The notes: generated by a model from the letters alone, not told the origin. A stretch of 64,000 nt of DNA from Pectobacterium araliae (GCF_037076465.1 NZ_AP028908.1:1612001-1676000); one strand, 5' to 3'. Numbered from the stretch's first letter, positions 20,073 to 30,810 are shown. Numbers and translations: made by a program.

Positions 20073-20747
20073 ATGTCTGTAACAATTAATGATGCTTCCT
20101 CTGCGAATAGCATCCAAAGTACCTCGTCGACAACGGCGATAGAGAAGAACAGCAGTGCCGACCTACAGAATCAGTTTCTGACACTTCTGGTAGCGCAGTT
20201 GAAGAATCAGGACCCAACGAATCCGATGAGCAACGATCAGCTGGTAAGCCAGCTTGCTCAGCTCAATACGGTCAGCGGTATTGAAAAATTGAACACCACG
20301 CTCGGTTCTATCTCCGGCCAGATCAATAACAATCAATCTATGCAAGCAACAACGCTGATTGGCCACAGTGTCATGATTCCAGGAAAAGAAATCCTTGTTG
20401 GTAAGGAGATTAGCACCCCCTTTGGTGTTGAACTGGAAAAAGCAGCGGAAGTTGTCACCGTCACCGTCAATGATGCAATGGGTAAAGCGGTTCGTACGAT
20501 CGAACTGGGGACGCTTTCTGCTGGCGTTCACTCATTCAACTGGGATAGTAAGCTTTCTGATGGCTCAGTTGCGCCTGATGGTGCTTATACCTTCACAGTT
20601 GCTGCCAGCACGGGGGGGGCGCAACAGGTTGTTCAGCCATTGAGTTATGCGGTTGTAAATAGTGTTGTTCGCGGCGATAGCGGTGCATTGCTGGATTTAG
20701 GGCTGCGCGGCAGAGCCACCATGGACGATGTCAGGCAAATTCTGTAA
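20073..20747 (+). CDS. flgD: Hook-capping protein FlgD
   Basis: Scaffold that sits on the growing hook and adds FlgE subunits. The 224-residue protein has the N-terminal FlgD region (FLTLLVAQLKNQDPTNPMSN) and C-terminal Ig-like and tudor-like folds (FNWDSKLSDGSVAPDGAYTF). Operon position between flgC and flgE. Confidence 0.96.
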   Translation: MSVTINDASSANSIQSTSSTTAIEKNSSADLQNQFLTLLVAQLKNQDPTNPMSNDQLVSQLAQLNTVSGIEKLNTTLGSISGQINNNQSMQATTLIGHSVMIPGKEILVGKEISTPFGVELEKAAEVVTVTVNDAMGKAVRTIELGTLSAGVHSFNWDSKLSDGSVAPDGAYTFTVAASTGGAQQVVQPLSYAVVNSVVRGDSGALLDLGLRGRATMDDVRQIL

Positions 20748-20820
20748 CGGTATAAATTTCATAGTATTCCAGTGAATTCACTATCTGGAATATGACTTAA
20801 TCAATACTTTGGAGAGCGAC

Positions 20821-22080
20821 ATGGGTTTTTCTCAGGCGGTCAGTGGTTTAAACGCGGCATCTAATAACCTAGATGTTATCGGTAATAACATCGCTAACTC
20901 AGCGACAGTGGGTTTTAAATCTGGGGCCGTCACATTCGCTGATATGTTTGCGGGTTCTAAAGTCGGTATGGGTGTGAAGGTCGCATCGGTATTGCAGGAT
21001 TTTGGTAACGGTACTGTAACTTCATCCTCACGAGACTTGGATGTTGCGATTAGCGGCGGTGGTTTTTACCGTCTGCAAGATACCAACGGTTCTACCTATT
21101 ACAGCCGTAATGGTCAATTTATGCTGAACGGCCGTAATATCGTCAACGCGCAAGGCATGCAACTGACGGGGTATCCGGTTGCGGGTACGCCGCCAACGGT
21201 TCAAACGGGGGCTGACCCAGTACCGTTGACGATTCCTGATGGCGATATGTTGGCGAGCCAAACGACGATTGCCTCACTCAAGGCTAACCTAAAATCCTCA
21301 GATGCTATTCCAACAAACTCTTGGGCTACAACGCCTGGTGCAGAAGGCACGTATAACAGCAAGACAGCGCTGACAACTTATGACAGCCAAGGTAACGTGC
21401 ATAACTTTACCCTGTATTTTGTTAAAACAAATGATAATACTTGGCAGACTTACGCCAAAGATGACTCAATCAGCCCTGCTGTGTATCAAAATGCGGGGGC
21501 GCTGAATTTTGGTGCGAATGGCGCATTGTTATCACACTCGGTAACGACACCACCTGTTCCTCCAGCAACGGCACCGACCACGACACAGGTTCCATCATTC
21601 ACGCTCAATCTTGTTGGTGCGAATGGTGCGGCGACTAATGGTCAATTTACTCTCGATTTCACTGGCAGCGTGCAGCAAAACACAGAATATAGCTATAAGA
21701 GCCCAACTCAGAACGGTTTCGCTCCAGGCTCGCTGACTGGTTTTGCTATCAATGACGATGGCACGATCGAAGGTAGCTACAGCAATGGTCAAAAGCAGGC
21801 GCTGGGTCAGATCCTTCTGGCTAGCTTTGCCAACCCAGAAGGTTTATCGCCTGAAGGCGATAACGCCTGGTCTGAAACGGCGAGCTCTGGTCAGGCGGTG
21901 GTTGGTCTGGCAGGTACCGGAAGTCTGGGTAAACTGATCGGCAAATCTACCGAAAGTTCAAACGTTGACCTGAGTAAAGAGTTGGTCAACATGATTGTTG
22001 CGCAGCGTAATTACCAGTCAAACGCGCAAACCATCAAAACGCAGGATTCCATTCTGCAAACGCTGGTTAGCCTGCGTTAA
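20821..22080 (+). CDS. flgE: Hook protein FlgE
   Basis: Subunit of the flexible hook. I start it at the ATG at 20821 (MGFSQAVSGLNAASNNLDVI, as in E. coli) with GGAG upstream, giving 419 residues; the frame is open 12 bp further. The ends hold the conserved coiled-coil parts (ELVNMIVAQRNYQSNAQTIK). The surface domain in the middle contains a Pro/Thr-rich loop (VTTPPVPPATAPTTTQVP), which is the variable part of hook proteins. Confidence 0.96.
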   Translation: MGFSQAVSGLNAASNNLDVIGNNIANSATVGFKSGAVTFADMFAGSKVGMGVKVASVLQDFGNGTVTSSSRDLDVAISGGGFYRLQDTNGSTYYSRNGQFMLNGRNIVNAQGMQLTGYPVAGTPPTVQTGADPVPLTIPDGDMLASQTTIASLKANLKSSDAIPTNSWATTPGAEGTYNSKTALTTYDSQGNVHNFTLYFVKTNDNTWQTYAKDDSISPAVYQNAGALNFGANGALLSHSVTTPPVPPATAPTTTQVPSFTLNLVGANGAATNGQFTLDFTGSVQQNTEYSYKSPTQNGFAPGSLTGFAINDDGTIEGSYSNGQKQALGQILLASFANPEGLSPEGDNAWSETASSGQAVVGLAGTGSLGKLIGKSTESSNVDLSKELVNMIVAQRNYQSNAQTIKTQDSILQTLVSLR

Positions 22081-22101
22081 TTATCCTAACGGGGACATTG
22101 C

Positions 22102-22857
22102 ATGGATCACGCAATTTATACGGCAATGGGTGGTGCGAGCCAGTCATTGGAAAAGCAGGCGATTACTGCGAACAACTTGGCTAATGCCTCAACGCCGGGT
22201 TTCCGTGCACAGCTATCAGCTCTGCGTGCTGTGCCGGTAAATGGGTTGACCTTGCCCACCCGAACGCTGGTTGTCGCTTCAACGCCTGGCGCTGATATGA
22301 CCGAAGGCGTGATGAATTATACTGGTCGTGCAATGGATGTCGCTTTACCGAAAGAGAGTTGGTTGGCAGTGCAAACAGCTAATGGCGGTGAGGCGTACAC
22401 TCGTAATGGTAATATGGAGATCAGCGCTGATGGGCAGTTGACCATCCAGGGGCGTGTGGTGATGGGCGATGGTGGACCAATTGACATTCCCCCTCAAGCC
22501 CAAGTCAGTATTTCTCCTGATGGCACTATTTCTGTACTGAATGCTGGTGACCCGCCGAATACTATTGCCCAGTTGGGGCGCCTGAAGCTCGTTAAGGCGA
22601 CGGGACAAGAAGTGGAGCGGTCTGATGACGGATTATTCCGCTTGACGCAACAGGCTCAGCAACAACGTGGTAATGTGCTGCAAAACGATCCCACCGTGCG
22701 AATTATGCCGGGTGTAATTGAAGGCAGTAATGTGAACACGGTCGATACTATGGTCGATATGATTGCCAATGCTCGCCGCTTTGAAATGCAGATGAAAATC
22801 ATTAGCAGCGTTGACGATAATGCACAACGTGCTAATCAGATATTAGCAATGGGTTAA
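22102..22857 (+). CDS. flgF: Proximal rod protein FlgF
   Basis: Rod subunit of 251 residues, related to FlgE and FlgG (N-terminal ITANNLANASTPGFRAQ, C-terminal ARRFEMQMKIISSVDDNAQ). It lies 21 bp after flgE. Confidence 0.96.
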   Translation: MDHAIYTAMGGASQSLEKQAITANNLANASTPGFRAQLSALRAVPVNGLTLPTRTLVVASTPGADMTEGVMNYTGRAMDVALPKESWLAVQTANGGEAYTRNGNMEISADGQLTIQGRVVMGDGGPIDIPPQAQVSISPDGTISVLNAGDPPNTIAQLGRLKLVKATGQEVERSDDGLFRLTQQAQQQRGNVLQNDPTVRIMPGVIEGSNVNTVDTMVDMIANARRFEMQMKIISSVDDNAQRANQILAMG

Positions 22858-22884
22858 GCGCCGAGTGCGCACAGGAGTGAATAA

Positions 22885-23667
22885 ATGATCCGTTCTTTGT
22901 GGATTGCAAAAACCGGCTTGAACGCTCAGCAAACTAATATGGACGTTATTTCCAATAACTTGGCAAACGTCAGTACTAATGGTTTCAAGCGTCAGCGTGC
23001 GGTATTTGAAGACCTGATGTATCAAACCGTTCGTCAGCCCGGAGCTCAGTCTTCAGAACAAACCATGCTACCGTCTGGTTTGCAGTTAGGTACCGGGGTT
23101 CGCCCGGTATCAACAGAGCGTATTCATACTCAAGGAACGTTTTCCGAGACGGGCAACTCGAAGGATGTTGCGATTAAAGGTCAGGGATTCTTTCAGGTTC
23201 AACTGCCTGATGGTACGACTGCTTACACGCGTGACGGTGCTTTCCAGCTTGACGGTAACGGCCAGTTAGTGACGTCCAGCGGCTATCAGGTTCAGCCAGC
23301 CATTACGGTTCCAGCGAATGCAACTGAACTCAATATTGGTCGTGACGGTATTGTCAGCGTTAAATTGCAGGGACAGGCGGCAACAAACCAGATTGGCCAG
23401 TTGACGCTGACGACCTTTATTAATGATAGCGGCCTTGAGAGTATGGGTGAAAACCTGTATTTGGAAACGGCCAGCTCTGGTGCGCCGAATGAAACGAACC
23501 CAGGTTTGAACGGTGCGGGTCTGCTATATCAAAAATATGTCGAAACCTCCAATGTCAATGTGGCGGAGGAACTGGTATCGATGATTCAGACTCAGCGTGC
23601 TTATGAGATCAACAGTAAAGCAATTTCGTCTTCTGACCAGATGTTGCAGAAATTGACTCAGTTGTAA
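22885..23667 (+). CDS. flgG: Distal rod protein FlgG
   Basis: Distal rod subunit of 260 residues, the usual length, with [20 protein letters not shown] at the N-terminus and [20 protein letters not shown] at the C-terminus. It is followed by an unusual 171-bp gap with a large inverted repeat before the operon continues with flgH. Confidence 0.97.
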   Translation: MIRSLWIAKTGLNAQQTNMDVISNNLANVSTNGFKRQRAVFEDLMYQTVRQPGAQSSEQTMLPSGLQLGTGVRPVSTERIHTQGTFSETGNSKDVAIKGQGFFQVQLPDGTTAYTRDGAFQLDGNGQLVTSSGYQVQPAITVPANATELNIGRDGIVSVKLQGQAATNQIGQLTLTTFINDSGLESMGENLYLETASSGAPNETNPGLNGAGLLYQKYVETSNVNVAEELVSMIQTQRAYEINSKAISSSDQMLQKLTQL

Positions 23668-23742
23668 TGTTGTAATCCGCTAATTTCAGTAATGAGGGCA
23701 AACGCTCTGATGGTTTGGCGGTGGCAGCATAGATAGTGTTTA

Positions 23743-23800
23743 ACGGGGTAATGAAGACCATAAGCAACCGGAATGGGGATATGGTTTTGATTTACCCCGT
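23743..23800. repeat. Nested hairpin in the flgG-flgH gap
   Basis: Outer arms ACGGGGTAA (23743-23751) and TTACCCCGT (23792-23800) pair perfectly, and inner arms ACCATA (23757-23762) and TATGGT (23780-23785) add a second stem. No T-run follows. Within the flgB-J transcript this could set differential mRNA stability or processing between rod/hook and ring genes. Function is inferred from position only. Confidence 0.5.
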
Positions 23801-23844
23801 GAATATGTGAAATAGATTAATTTAAGGCGATATCCGCAGTGATA

Positions 23845-24558
23845 ATGAATGCAAAGTCGGTTATCAAACCACTCCGCCGACCTCGTCTGTTGGCATTGAT
23901 CGCGATGTTAGCACTTAACGGCTGCGCCTATATTCCGCATGATAAAGTTGTCACTGGGCCTACAACTGCCCAGCCGGGATCGCCAGTACTAGCAGGTCCT
24001 AATGGTTCTATTTTTCAAACCGTGCAGCCGATGAATTATGGCTATCAGCCGATGTTTGAGGATCGTCGCCCACGTAATATTGGCGATACATTGACGATCG
24101 TGTTGCAGGAAAACGTCAGTGCCAGTAAAAGCTCATCAGCGAATGCTGCTCGTAATGGTGCGTCGACGTTTGGTGTGGCTACGACACCACGCTACCTCGA
24201 AGGGCCATTAGGCAATAATCGTGCAGCGCTGAATGCTACGGGCACAAATGATTTCACAGGTCAAGGTGGTGCCAATGCCAATAACACGTTTAGCGGAACG
24301 ATTACGGTTACGGTAGGTCAGGTGTTAGCAAATGGTAACCTGAGCGTCGTTGGTGAAAAACAAATTGCAATTAATCAGGGAACTGAGTTTATCCGTTTCT
24401 CTGGGGTTGTTAATCCGAGAACCATTAGTGGTAACAACTCGGTGCCATCAACTCAGGTTGCGGATGCGCGCATTGAATATGTCGGTAATGGCTATATTAA
24501 CGAAGCGCAAAACATGGGCTGGTTGCAGCGGTTCTTCCTCAATGTTTCTCCGTTCTAA
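23845..24558 (+). CDS. flgH: L-ring lipoprotein FlgH
   Basis: Outer-membrane lipoprotein that forms the L ring, the bushing of the rod. The N-terminus has a basic, hydrophobic signal and a lipobox (LALNGC) with acylated C27. The mature part is closely conserved ([40 protein letters not shown]). Start uncertain: ATG at 23845 or GTG at 23839; the ribosome site (AAGG at 23823) is distant from both. About 237 residues. Confidence 0.94.
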   Translation: MNAKSVIKPLRRPRLLALIAMLALNGCAYIPHDKVVTGPTTAQPGSPVLAGPNGSIFQTVQPMNYGYQPMFEDRRPRNIGDTLTIVLQENVSASKSSSANAARNGASTFGVATTPRYLEGPLGNNRAALNATGTNDFTGQGGANANNTFSGTITVTVGQVLANGNLSVVGEKQIAINQGTEFIRFSGVVNPRTISGNNSVPSTQVADARIEYVGNGYINEAQNMGWLQRFFLNVSPF

Positions 24559-24574
24559 GTTTAAGAGGCCTGTC

Positions 24575-25684
24575 ATGCGGATTACATCATTTTTCACTGT
24601 ACTACTGATGTTACTGACGCTGAATATTGCTCCTGCGTCGGCAGAGAGAATTCGCGATCTGGTTAATATCCAGGGCGTACGTGGTAATGCGTTGATTGGT
24701 TACGGTTTAGTTGTTGGATTGGATGGTTCTGGTGATCAGACCATGCAAACACCGTTTACTACACAAAGCTTAACCAACATGCTTTCCCAGTTAGGGATCA
24801 CCGTTCCTGCCGGAACGAACATGCAATTGAAGAATGTCGCGGCGGTGATGGTAACGGCGGAACTTCCACCTTTTGGTAGAACAGGCCAAAATATTGATAT
24901 CGTGGTGTCTTCACTCGGTAATGCGAAGAGCTTGCGTGGTGGGACGCTGCTAATGACTCCACTAAAAGGGGTCGATAATCAAGTGTATGCTTTGGCTCAG
25001 GGGAACGTTTTGGTTGGCGGTGCAGGCGCTTCTGCTGGTGGAAGCAGTGTTCAGGTTAACCAGCTTGCAGGCGGCAGAATTAGCAACGGTGCCGTGATTG
25101 AGAGAGAATTGCCAAGTACGTTTGGCACATCAAATACGATAATGTTGCAACTGAAGAACGACGATTTCTCGATGGCGCAGAAAGTGAGTGATGCGATTAA
25201 CCGTTCTGGATACGGCGGTACCGCAAGCCCAGTAGACTCACGGACTATCCAGGTACTTGCCCCGCATGGCAATAGCTCTCAGGTTCGCTTTTTAGCGGAT
25301 ATCCAGAATATTGACGTTAACATCGGTATTCAGGACGCCAAGGTTATTATCAACTCTCGCACTGGTTCTGTCGTGATGAATCGCGATGTTACCTTGGATA
25401 GCTGTGCTATTGCCCAGGGTAACCTTTCTGTAACGATTAATCAGCAAGCTAATGTCAGTCAGCCGAACACGCCATTCGGTGGCGGTCAGACGGTAGTGAC
25501 TCCACAAACTGAGATTTCAGTTCAGCAAGCAGGTGGTGCGTTACAGCGAGTCAATTCCAGCGCCAATCTCAACAATGTTGTGCGTGCACTGAACTCCTTG
25601 GGTGCAACGCCGATGGAACTGATGTCTATTCTGCAGGCGATGCAAAGTGCCGGCTGCTTGCGTGCCAAACTGGAAATTATCTGA
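24575..25684 (+). CDS. flgI: P-ring protein FlgI
   Basis: Periplasmic P-ring subunit of 369 residues. A signal peptide (about 1-23, ending APASA) precedes [20 protein letters not shown]. Start at the ATG at 24575 behind AAGAGG; the open frame reaches back to 24350, but that part overlaps flgH in another frame. It keeps C-terminal [14 protein letters not shown]. flgJ starts on its stop codon (TGATG). Confidence 0.96.
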   Translation: MRITSFFTVLLMLLTLNIAPASAERIRDLVNIQGVRGNALIGYGLVVGLDGSGDQTMQTPFTTQSLTNMLSQLGITVPAGTNMQLKNVAAVMVTAELPPFGRTGQNIDIVVSSLGNAKSLRGGTLLMTPLKGVDNQVYALAQGNVLVGGAGASAGGSSVQVNQLAGGRISNGAVIERELPSTFGTSNTIMLQLKNDDFSMAQKVSDAINRSGYGGTASPVDSRTIQVLAPHGNSSQVRFLADIQNIDVNIGIQDAKVIINSRTGSVVMNRDVTLDSCAIAQGNLSVTINQQANVSQPNTPFGGGQTVVTPQTEISVQQAGGALQRVNSSANLNNVVRALNSLGATPMELMSILQAMQSAGCLRAKLEII

Positions 25685-26646
25685 TGAGTGATATGCAGAC
25701 GCTGAATAACGCGGCCTATGATGCACAGTCCCTGAATACGTTGAAGCGTGAGGTTTCAGGTAACCCTCAAAGTAAAGAGGGTATCAGGGCCGTGGCGCAA
25801 CAAATGGAAGGCGTGTTTGTACAATTAATGATGAAAAGTATGCGCTCTGCGATTCCGCAGGACGGGCTCTTCAGCAGCGATCAGACGCGTCTGTATACCT
25901 CAATGTATGACCAGCAAATTGCTCAAGAGATTTCAACGAAGGGCAAAGGACTAGGGCTCGCGGATGTCATGGTTGAGCAATTGACCCGACAATCCCCAGA
26001 TGCTACGGCGGCTAAAGTTGCTGTGCCCTCGGTTCCATTAACATTCGATGGTGACGTACTTAAAAGTATGCCAACTGCGGCTGTGGAGCAAATGGTGCGT
26101 AAAGCGCTCCCCAAATTGCCAAATACTGGGTCAGCGCTGCCGCTATCCAATAGTAACTTTGTATCTCAGATTTCCTTACCGGCTCAGATTGCCAGTCAGC
26201 ATAGCGGTATACCTCATCACCTTATCATCGCCCAAGCCGCGCTTGAGTCTGGCTGGGGGCAGCGTGAAATTCCTACCGAAGATGGGCGACCAAGCCACAA
26301 TCTATTCGGTATCAAAGCCGGTGGCAGTTGGAATGGGCCGACAACTGAGATAACCACGACCGAGTATGATCAAGGCGTGGCTAAAAAGGTAAAGGCCAGT
26401 TTCAGGGTTTACGATTCCTATATTGAAGCGGTTGGCGACTATGTGAAATTGCTGACTAATAACCCACGCTATTCTGCGGTGATGAACGCAGGAACGGCTG
26501 AGCAAGCGGCTCATGCGTTGCAAAAAGCAGGTTATGCAACGGACCCGCAATATGCTCAGAAGCTGGTCAGTATGATCCAGCAAATGAAGAGTTCAGGTGA
26601 GAAAGTAGCGAAAGCTTATACCCACGATTTGAGTCGGCTATTTTGA
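25684..26646 (+). CDS. flgJ: Rod-cap / peptidoglycan hydrolase FlgJ
   Basis: Two-part exported protein of 320 residues. The N-terminal half is the rod-binding cap (AVAQQMEGVFVQLMMKSMR). The C-terminal half is a glucosaminidase domain that opens the peptidoglycan for the rod, with the likely catalytic E188 in AQAALESGWGQREI. Last gene of the flgB-J operon; its end is followed by the sigma-28 promoter of flgKL. Confidence 0.96.
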   Translation: MSDMQTLNNAAYDAQSLNTLKREVSGNPQSKEGIRAVAQQMEGVFVQLMMKSMRSAIPQDGLFSSDQTRLYTSMYDQQIAQEISTKGKGLGLADVMVEQLTRQSPDATAAKVAVPSVPLTFDGDVLKSMPTAAVEQMVRKALPKLPNTGSALPLSNSNFVSQISLPAQIASQHSGIPHHLIIAQAALESGWGQREIPTEDGRPSHNLFGIKAGGSWNGPTTEITTTEYDQGVAKKVKASFRVYDSYIEAVGDYVKLLTNNPRYSAVMNAGTAEQAAHALQKAGYATDPQYAQKLVSMIQQMKSSGEKVAKAYTHDLSRLF

Positions 26647-26655
26647 TTTTTTTAT

Positions 26656-26682
26656 TCAAGATTTGCACTTTCTGACCGATAA
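26656..26682 (+). promoter_or_regulatory. Sigma-28 class 3 promoter for flgKL
   Basis: TCAAGATT-N11-ACCGATAA: one mismatch in the -10 element and exact 11-bp spacing, about 90 bp ahead of flgK. Confidence 0.8.
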
Positions 26683-26772
26683 AGTAATTAACTTATGTAG
26701 CAGACTTGCTGCTTTCAGCATTTAGTTAACTGCGCAGAGCGAAGAGAGCCTGTGTAAAAGGAACAACACCCT

Positions 26773-28467
26773 ATGTCCAATTTAATTAACACCGCGATGA
26801 GTGGCTTAAAAGGTGCGCAGGTTGCGCTGAATACCGTGAGTAATAACATTAGTAATCAGGCTGTTATTGGATATAGTCGGCAGAATACGATAATTGAACA
26901 AGCGATTAGTAGCAGCACATCTGCTGGGTATATGGGCAACGGTGTTAATGTTGTTCGTGTCGATCGTCAATATAATGACTTTATTAACAACCAATTACGT
27001 TCTGCACAAACGACAAGCAGTTCGATTTCTGCGCACTATGATCAGATATCTAAGATTGATAATTTGCTGGCCAGTAGTACCACCAGTCTTTCATCGGCGA
27101 TACAAGAATTCTTTTCTAACTTACAGAACCTCACCAGTAATTCCGGCGATAGCTCTACTCGCCAAACCGTGCTAGGTAAAGCTGAAGGGCTGGTAAACCA
27201 ATTTAAAGTCACGGATAAGTATTTGCGTGACATGGACAGTGGCCTGAATACACAGATTCAAAGTACTGTTGGCCAAATTAATACGTATACCGACCAAATT
27301 GCATCGTTAAACAACGAAATCACGAAACTAATGGGCGCAAATAGCGGTACGATGCCTAATGATTTGCTCGATCAGCGCGATCTTCTTGTCGATCAACTTA
27401 ACAAATTGGTGGGCGTTGAGATTACCGTTCAGGATGGAACCGTCTATAACGTAGCATTGAAAAATGGTACCAACTTGGTTCAGGCTGGAACAAGCAATGA
27501 GCTAGTAGCCATCGGTTCAAGCAATGATCCAACGCGTCTGACTATAGGATATAGAGACCAGACAAACGATGTCGTCTCGCTGAATGAGAGTACGTTAACA
27601 GGTGGGTCTCTAGGCGGCTTACTTTCTTTCCGCACTGAAACGCTAGATGAAACACGCGGCCAGTTAGGGCAGTTAGCACTGGCATTTGCTGATACGTTTA
27701 ATACTCAACATCAGCAAGGTTACGATCGTAATGGTGTCAAAGGCGGCGATTTCTTCTCTTTTGGTAAGGCTGTAGTTCTGAACGACAGCAAGAACGGGGG
27801 AAATGCAGTGTTAACTCCGTCTTACACCAATACCAAAGACGTGCAGGCAACTAATTATGCGATTAAGTACGATGGCGCTAATTGGCAAGTAACCCGTTTG
27901 TCTGATAATTCAAAGTTCACGGCGGCGGTGGATACCTCTGATAACAGTCTGAACTTTGATGGCATCAAAATGGCTATCACAGGGACGCCTGCAACGAATG
28001 ACGGCTTCCTGCTTAAGCCGGTTAATGACGTCATTATCGATATGGCCGTGGCTGTTTCCGATCCTAATAAACTTGCAGCAGCATCCGTTAAATTAGATGA
28101 AAATGGTGCTCCGGTTTTGGATGGAAGTGGCAATCCCGTGTTTGGTGGTGTGAGCGATAATACCAATGCTAAGGCTCTGCTTGCCCTACAAAATGAGAAA
28201 ATTGTGGGCGGAAAGGCCAGCGTTTCAGGGGCATACGCCAGTCTGGTTGGCGCGATTGGTAACCAGACTAGCACACTGAAGATCAATAACACATCGCAGC
28301 AAAATGTGGTTAAGCAACTGACGGCAGAACAGCAGTCTGTATCTGGTGTGAATCTAGATGAAGAGTATGGTGATCTGATGCGTTATCAACAATATTACAT
28401 GGCAAATGCACAGGTCATCAAAACAGCACAATCCGTATTTGATGCCCTTTTAGCAGCCCGTGGCTAA
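26773..28467 (+). CDS. flgK: Hook-filament junction protein FlgK
   Basis: First junction protein (HAP1) between hook and filament, exported with FlgN. The 564-residue protein has conserved ends (NLINTAMSGLKGAQVALNTV; DEEYGDLMRYQQYYMANAQV) and a variable middle. Driven by its own sigma-28 promoter, so made after hook completion. Confidence 0.96.
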   Translation: MSNLINTAMSGLKGAQVALNTVSNNISNQAVIGYSRQNTIIEQAISSSTSAGYMGNGVNVVRVDRQYNDFINNQLRSAQTTSSSISAHYDQISKIDNLLASSTTSLSSAIQEFFSNLQNLTSNSGDSSTRQTVLGKAEGLVNQFKVTDKYLRDMDSGLNTQIQSTVGQINTYTDQIASLNNEITKLMGANSGTMPNDLLDQRDLLVDQLNKLVGVEITVQDGTVYNVALKNGTNLVQAGTSNELVAIGSSNDPTRLTIGYRDQTNDVVSLNESTLTGGSLGGLLSFRTETLDETRGQLGQLALAFADTFNTQHQQGYDRNGVKGGDFFSFGKAVVLNDSKNGGNAVLTPSYTNTKDVQATNYAIKYDGANWQVTRLSDNSKFTAAVDTSDNSLNFDGIKMAITGTPATNDGFLLKPVNDVIIDMAVAVSDPNKLAAASVKLDENGAPVLDGSGNPVFGGVSDNTNAKALLALQNEKIVGGKASVSGAYASLVGAIGNQTSTLKINNTSQQNVVKQLTAEQQSVSGVNLDEEYGDLMRYQQYYMANAQVIKTAQSVFDALLAARG

Positions 28468-28498
28468 TCTGACCCGTTAAGAAAGAGGAATTGATACC

Positions 28499-29455
28499 AT
28501 GCGCTTAAGCACTAGCATGATATACCAGCAAAATATGCAAGGCATTGTTAATGGTCAGGCAACGTGGCAAAAAACAGGTGAGCAGTTGTCAACTGGTAAG
28601 CGCGTCGTTAATCCGTCGGATGATCCGATAGCGGCTGCGAATGTTGTTATGCTTGGTCAAGCCCAATCAGAAAACAGTCAGTACACGTTGGCACGTACGT
28701 TTGCTAAGCAAAGCATGTCCTTAGAAGAATCTATTTTAGGTAAAAGCATTACGACGATCACTTCCGCATTAAGTGAGGTTATTAAGGTTGGCGGGACAAA
28801 TAACGATGATAACCGTAGTTCAATTGCGATCTCATTACGTGGGATGAAAGCTGAATTACTGAATATGGCTAACAGTACTGACGGCAATGGTAATTATATC
28901 TTTGCTGGATATCAGACAGATAAACCCCCTTTTGTTGAAGGTGCTTCTGGTGTCGAGTATCAAGGTGGATATCAGGCTATTTCACAACAAGTTGATTCGG
29001 CTCGTTCTATGACTGTAGGACACATTGGTTCTGACGTTTTCATCCGTGCCACAGGGGGCGCAAAAACAGAGCCTGATGGTAGTGTGCAAGCTGATTTATT
29101 TGAAAGTCTTGATCTTGCTATCCAAGCTCTTGAAACGCCGCTCGATGGTGCTGATGATGCAACAAAAGCCAGTGTCGCTGCTGCAATAGATACTGCAAAC
29201 CGTGGTTTAAATAACTCGCTGAGTAATATTTCCTCCGTCCGTGCAGAGCTGGGTATCCAGCTCAATGAAATTGATAATCTTGATGCTATTGGTAAAGATC
29301 GTGATGTAGCGAACAAAACGACGCTGTCGCAATTGCAAGATACCGATTGGGTTGAGGCGATTTCGTCTTACATGATGCAGCAATCTTCTTTGCAGGCGTC
29401 TTATACAGCATTTCAGAATATGCAAGGCATGTCGTTGTTTCAGATAAATCGGTAA
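28499..29455 (+). CDS. flgL: Hook-filament junction protein FlgL
   Basis: Second junction protein (HAP3), 318 residues, related to flagellin at its ends (MRLSTSMIYQQNMQGIVNGQ; SYMMQQSSLQASYTAFQNMQ). It is co-transcribed with flgK (31-bp gap). Two tandem terminators follow. Confidence 0.96.
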   Translation: MRLSTSMIYQQNMQGIVNGQATWQKTGEQLSTGKRVVNPSDDPIAAANVVMLGQAQSENSQYTLARTFAKQSMSLEESILGKSITTITSALSEVIKVGGTNNDDNRSSIAISLRGMKAELLNMANSTDGNGNYIFAGYQTDKPPFVEGASGVEYQGGYQAISQQVDSARSMTVGHIGSDVFIRATGGAKTEPDGSVQADLFESLDLAIQALETPLDGADDATKASVAAAIDTANRGLNNSLSNISSVRAELGIQLNEIDNLDAIGKDRDVANKTTLSQLQDTDWVEAISSYMMQQSSLQASYTAFQNMQGMSLFQINR

Positions 29456-29493
29456 TAAGTGAAACTGATCGATACTCTTTGCATTCAAATTTG

Positions 29494-29521
29494 AATACGC
29501 TTAAACCGGGCGTATTTTTTT
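29494..29521 (+). terminator. First terminator after flgL
   Basis: AATACGC (29494-29500) and GCGTATT (29510-29516) form a 7-bp stem running into seven Ts. A 14-bp palindrome ATTCAAATTTGAAT (29483-29496) overlaps its left arm. Confidence 0.75.
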
Positions 29522-29567
29522 GGCATGTCACTCCTTCATTATACTGAAGGGTGACATGCCGTTTTTT
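29522..29567. terminator. Second, strong terminator between flgL and fliR
   Basis: GGCATGTCACTCCTTCA pairs with TGAAGGGTGACATGCC around a TTATAC loop, with one bulged base, then GTTTTTT. It can serve the plus-strand flgKL transcript; the minus side has an A/T-rich context too, so it may also work for fliR. Confidence 0.85.
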
Positions 29568-29740
29568 ATTAATCATGAATTTAACCTCTTTCTGCTGTTC
29601 CTCTTTATGTAATTCCTAGCACTTTTAGTGCATCGACACTGATGTCTTTATTATCTGAATATTGTTTATCTCAATCACCGTCTGTATAGCCCCATATAAC
29701 GAATACGGCTATCGGTGCGGAATTTGTGTTATAGGTATCT

Positions 29741-30526
29741 CTACGAACCTGATAGCTGGCTAAGAATATCAGCGAGTAAATCGAATACCTCACTGAATAA
29801 ATGCTCTGCGAATGGTGGAATGAGCGGGAGTAATAAACCTAGCGTCATGATTCCAACTGTTAGGGTAATCGGGAAGCCAACAACAAATATTGAGAGTTGA
29901 GGTGCCATGCGGTTAAGCATGCCTAACGCCAAGTTGATAGTTAGCAAGAGGGTTATGATGGGTAGCGCCAGCATCAATCCGTTAATAAAAATCAATCCAC
30001 CGGCGCGAGCAAGCGCGAGGAAAGCATGGCTATTAATGGGAGCAGTACCGATGGGCAAGGTATAGAAGCTATCTGCCAATAACGAGATCAGCCAGAGGTG
30101 TCCATCAAAGGTTAAGAACAATAATATGGCGAGAATATTCAGAAAGCGTGCTATTACTGGCATATTCGGGCCGCCAGTCGGATCAAAGAAAGTCGCAAAG
30201 GCGAGACCCATCTGTAGACCAATGAGTTCCCCGGCATGGCGAATAGCAGCAAATGCCAACTGCATTGACAAACCGAGAGTGACACCGATGAGGATTTGCT
30301 GTATCAGCAGCCACACGCCCGCAACAGAAAAAATGGGCGTTGTATTTAGTGGTAAATAGGGTGCGACGAGTAGGGTAATCAGCACTCCCAGACCTATTTT
30401 CACTCGGTTTCCGACTGCTCTTTCGTTAAAGACTGGCGCAGTACTGATCAGTGCGAGGATCCTGACAAAAGGCCAGAAAAACTGGCTAACCCAATTCACC
30501 ATATCCCAACTGTTAAACGTCAGCAT
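29741..30526 (-). CDS. fliR: Flagellar export gate protein FliR
   Basis: Inner-membrane export-gate protein of 261 residues with about six helices; it forms the FliPQR pore. Conserved stretch [19 protein letters not shown]. Last gene of the fliLMNOPQR operon, 2 bp after fliQ, convergent with flgL. The 170 bp beyond the flgL terminators hold nothing recognisable. Confidence 0.95.
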   Translation of the reverse strand: MLTFNSWDMVNWVSQFFWPFVRILALISTAPVFNERAVGNRVKIGLGVLITLLVAPYLPLNTTPIFSVAGVWLLIQQILIGVTLGLSMQLAFAAIRHAGELIGLQMGLAFATFFDPTGGPNMPVIARFLNILAILLFLTFDGHLWLISLLADSFYTLPIGTAPINSHAFLALARAGGLIFINGLMLALPIITLLLTINLALGMLNRMAPQLSIFVVGFPITLTVGIMTLGLLLPLIPPFAEHLFSEVFDLLADILSQLSGS

Positions 30527-30528
30527 GT

Positions 30529-30798
30529 TTACCCAATAATATTAGGTAACTGGCCGAATAACGTACGCATATAATCCAGCATCAGGTTTAACATCCAGGG
30601 ACCAGCGATCACTAAGGTGAAAAATACGGTTAGGATTTTAGGAATAAACGATAATGTCATTTCGTTGATTTGGGTTGCCGCCTGCAAAAGGCTAATAGTC
30701 AGACCGCTTAGCAGCGCCGCCATCAGAGGAGGTGCTGCTAGTGCTAATGCGACTTTCATTGCTTCATAGCCAAGTGCCATCACCGATTCTGGTGTCAT
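30529..30798 (-). CDS. fliQ: Flagellar export gate protein FliQ
   Basis: Small export-gate protein of 89 residues with two membrane helices and the conserved link ([15 protein letters not shown]). It lies between fliP and fliR. Confidence 0.96.
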   Translation of the reverse strand: MTPESVMALGYEAMKVALALAAPPLMAALLSGLTISLLQAATQINEMTLSFIPKILTVFFTLVIAGPWMLNLMLDYMRTLFGQLPNIIG

Positions 30799-30810
30799 AG
30801 TCGCATTCCT

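Noticed and set aside
24350..24574. Longer N-terminus for FlgI
   Set aside because: It overlaps flgH in another frame and would bury the signal peptide.
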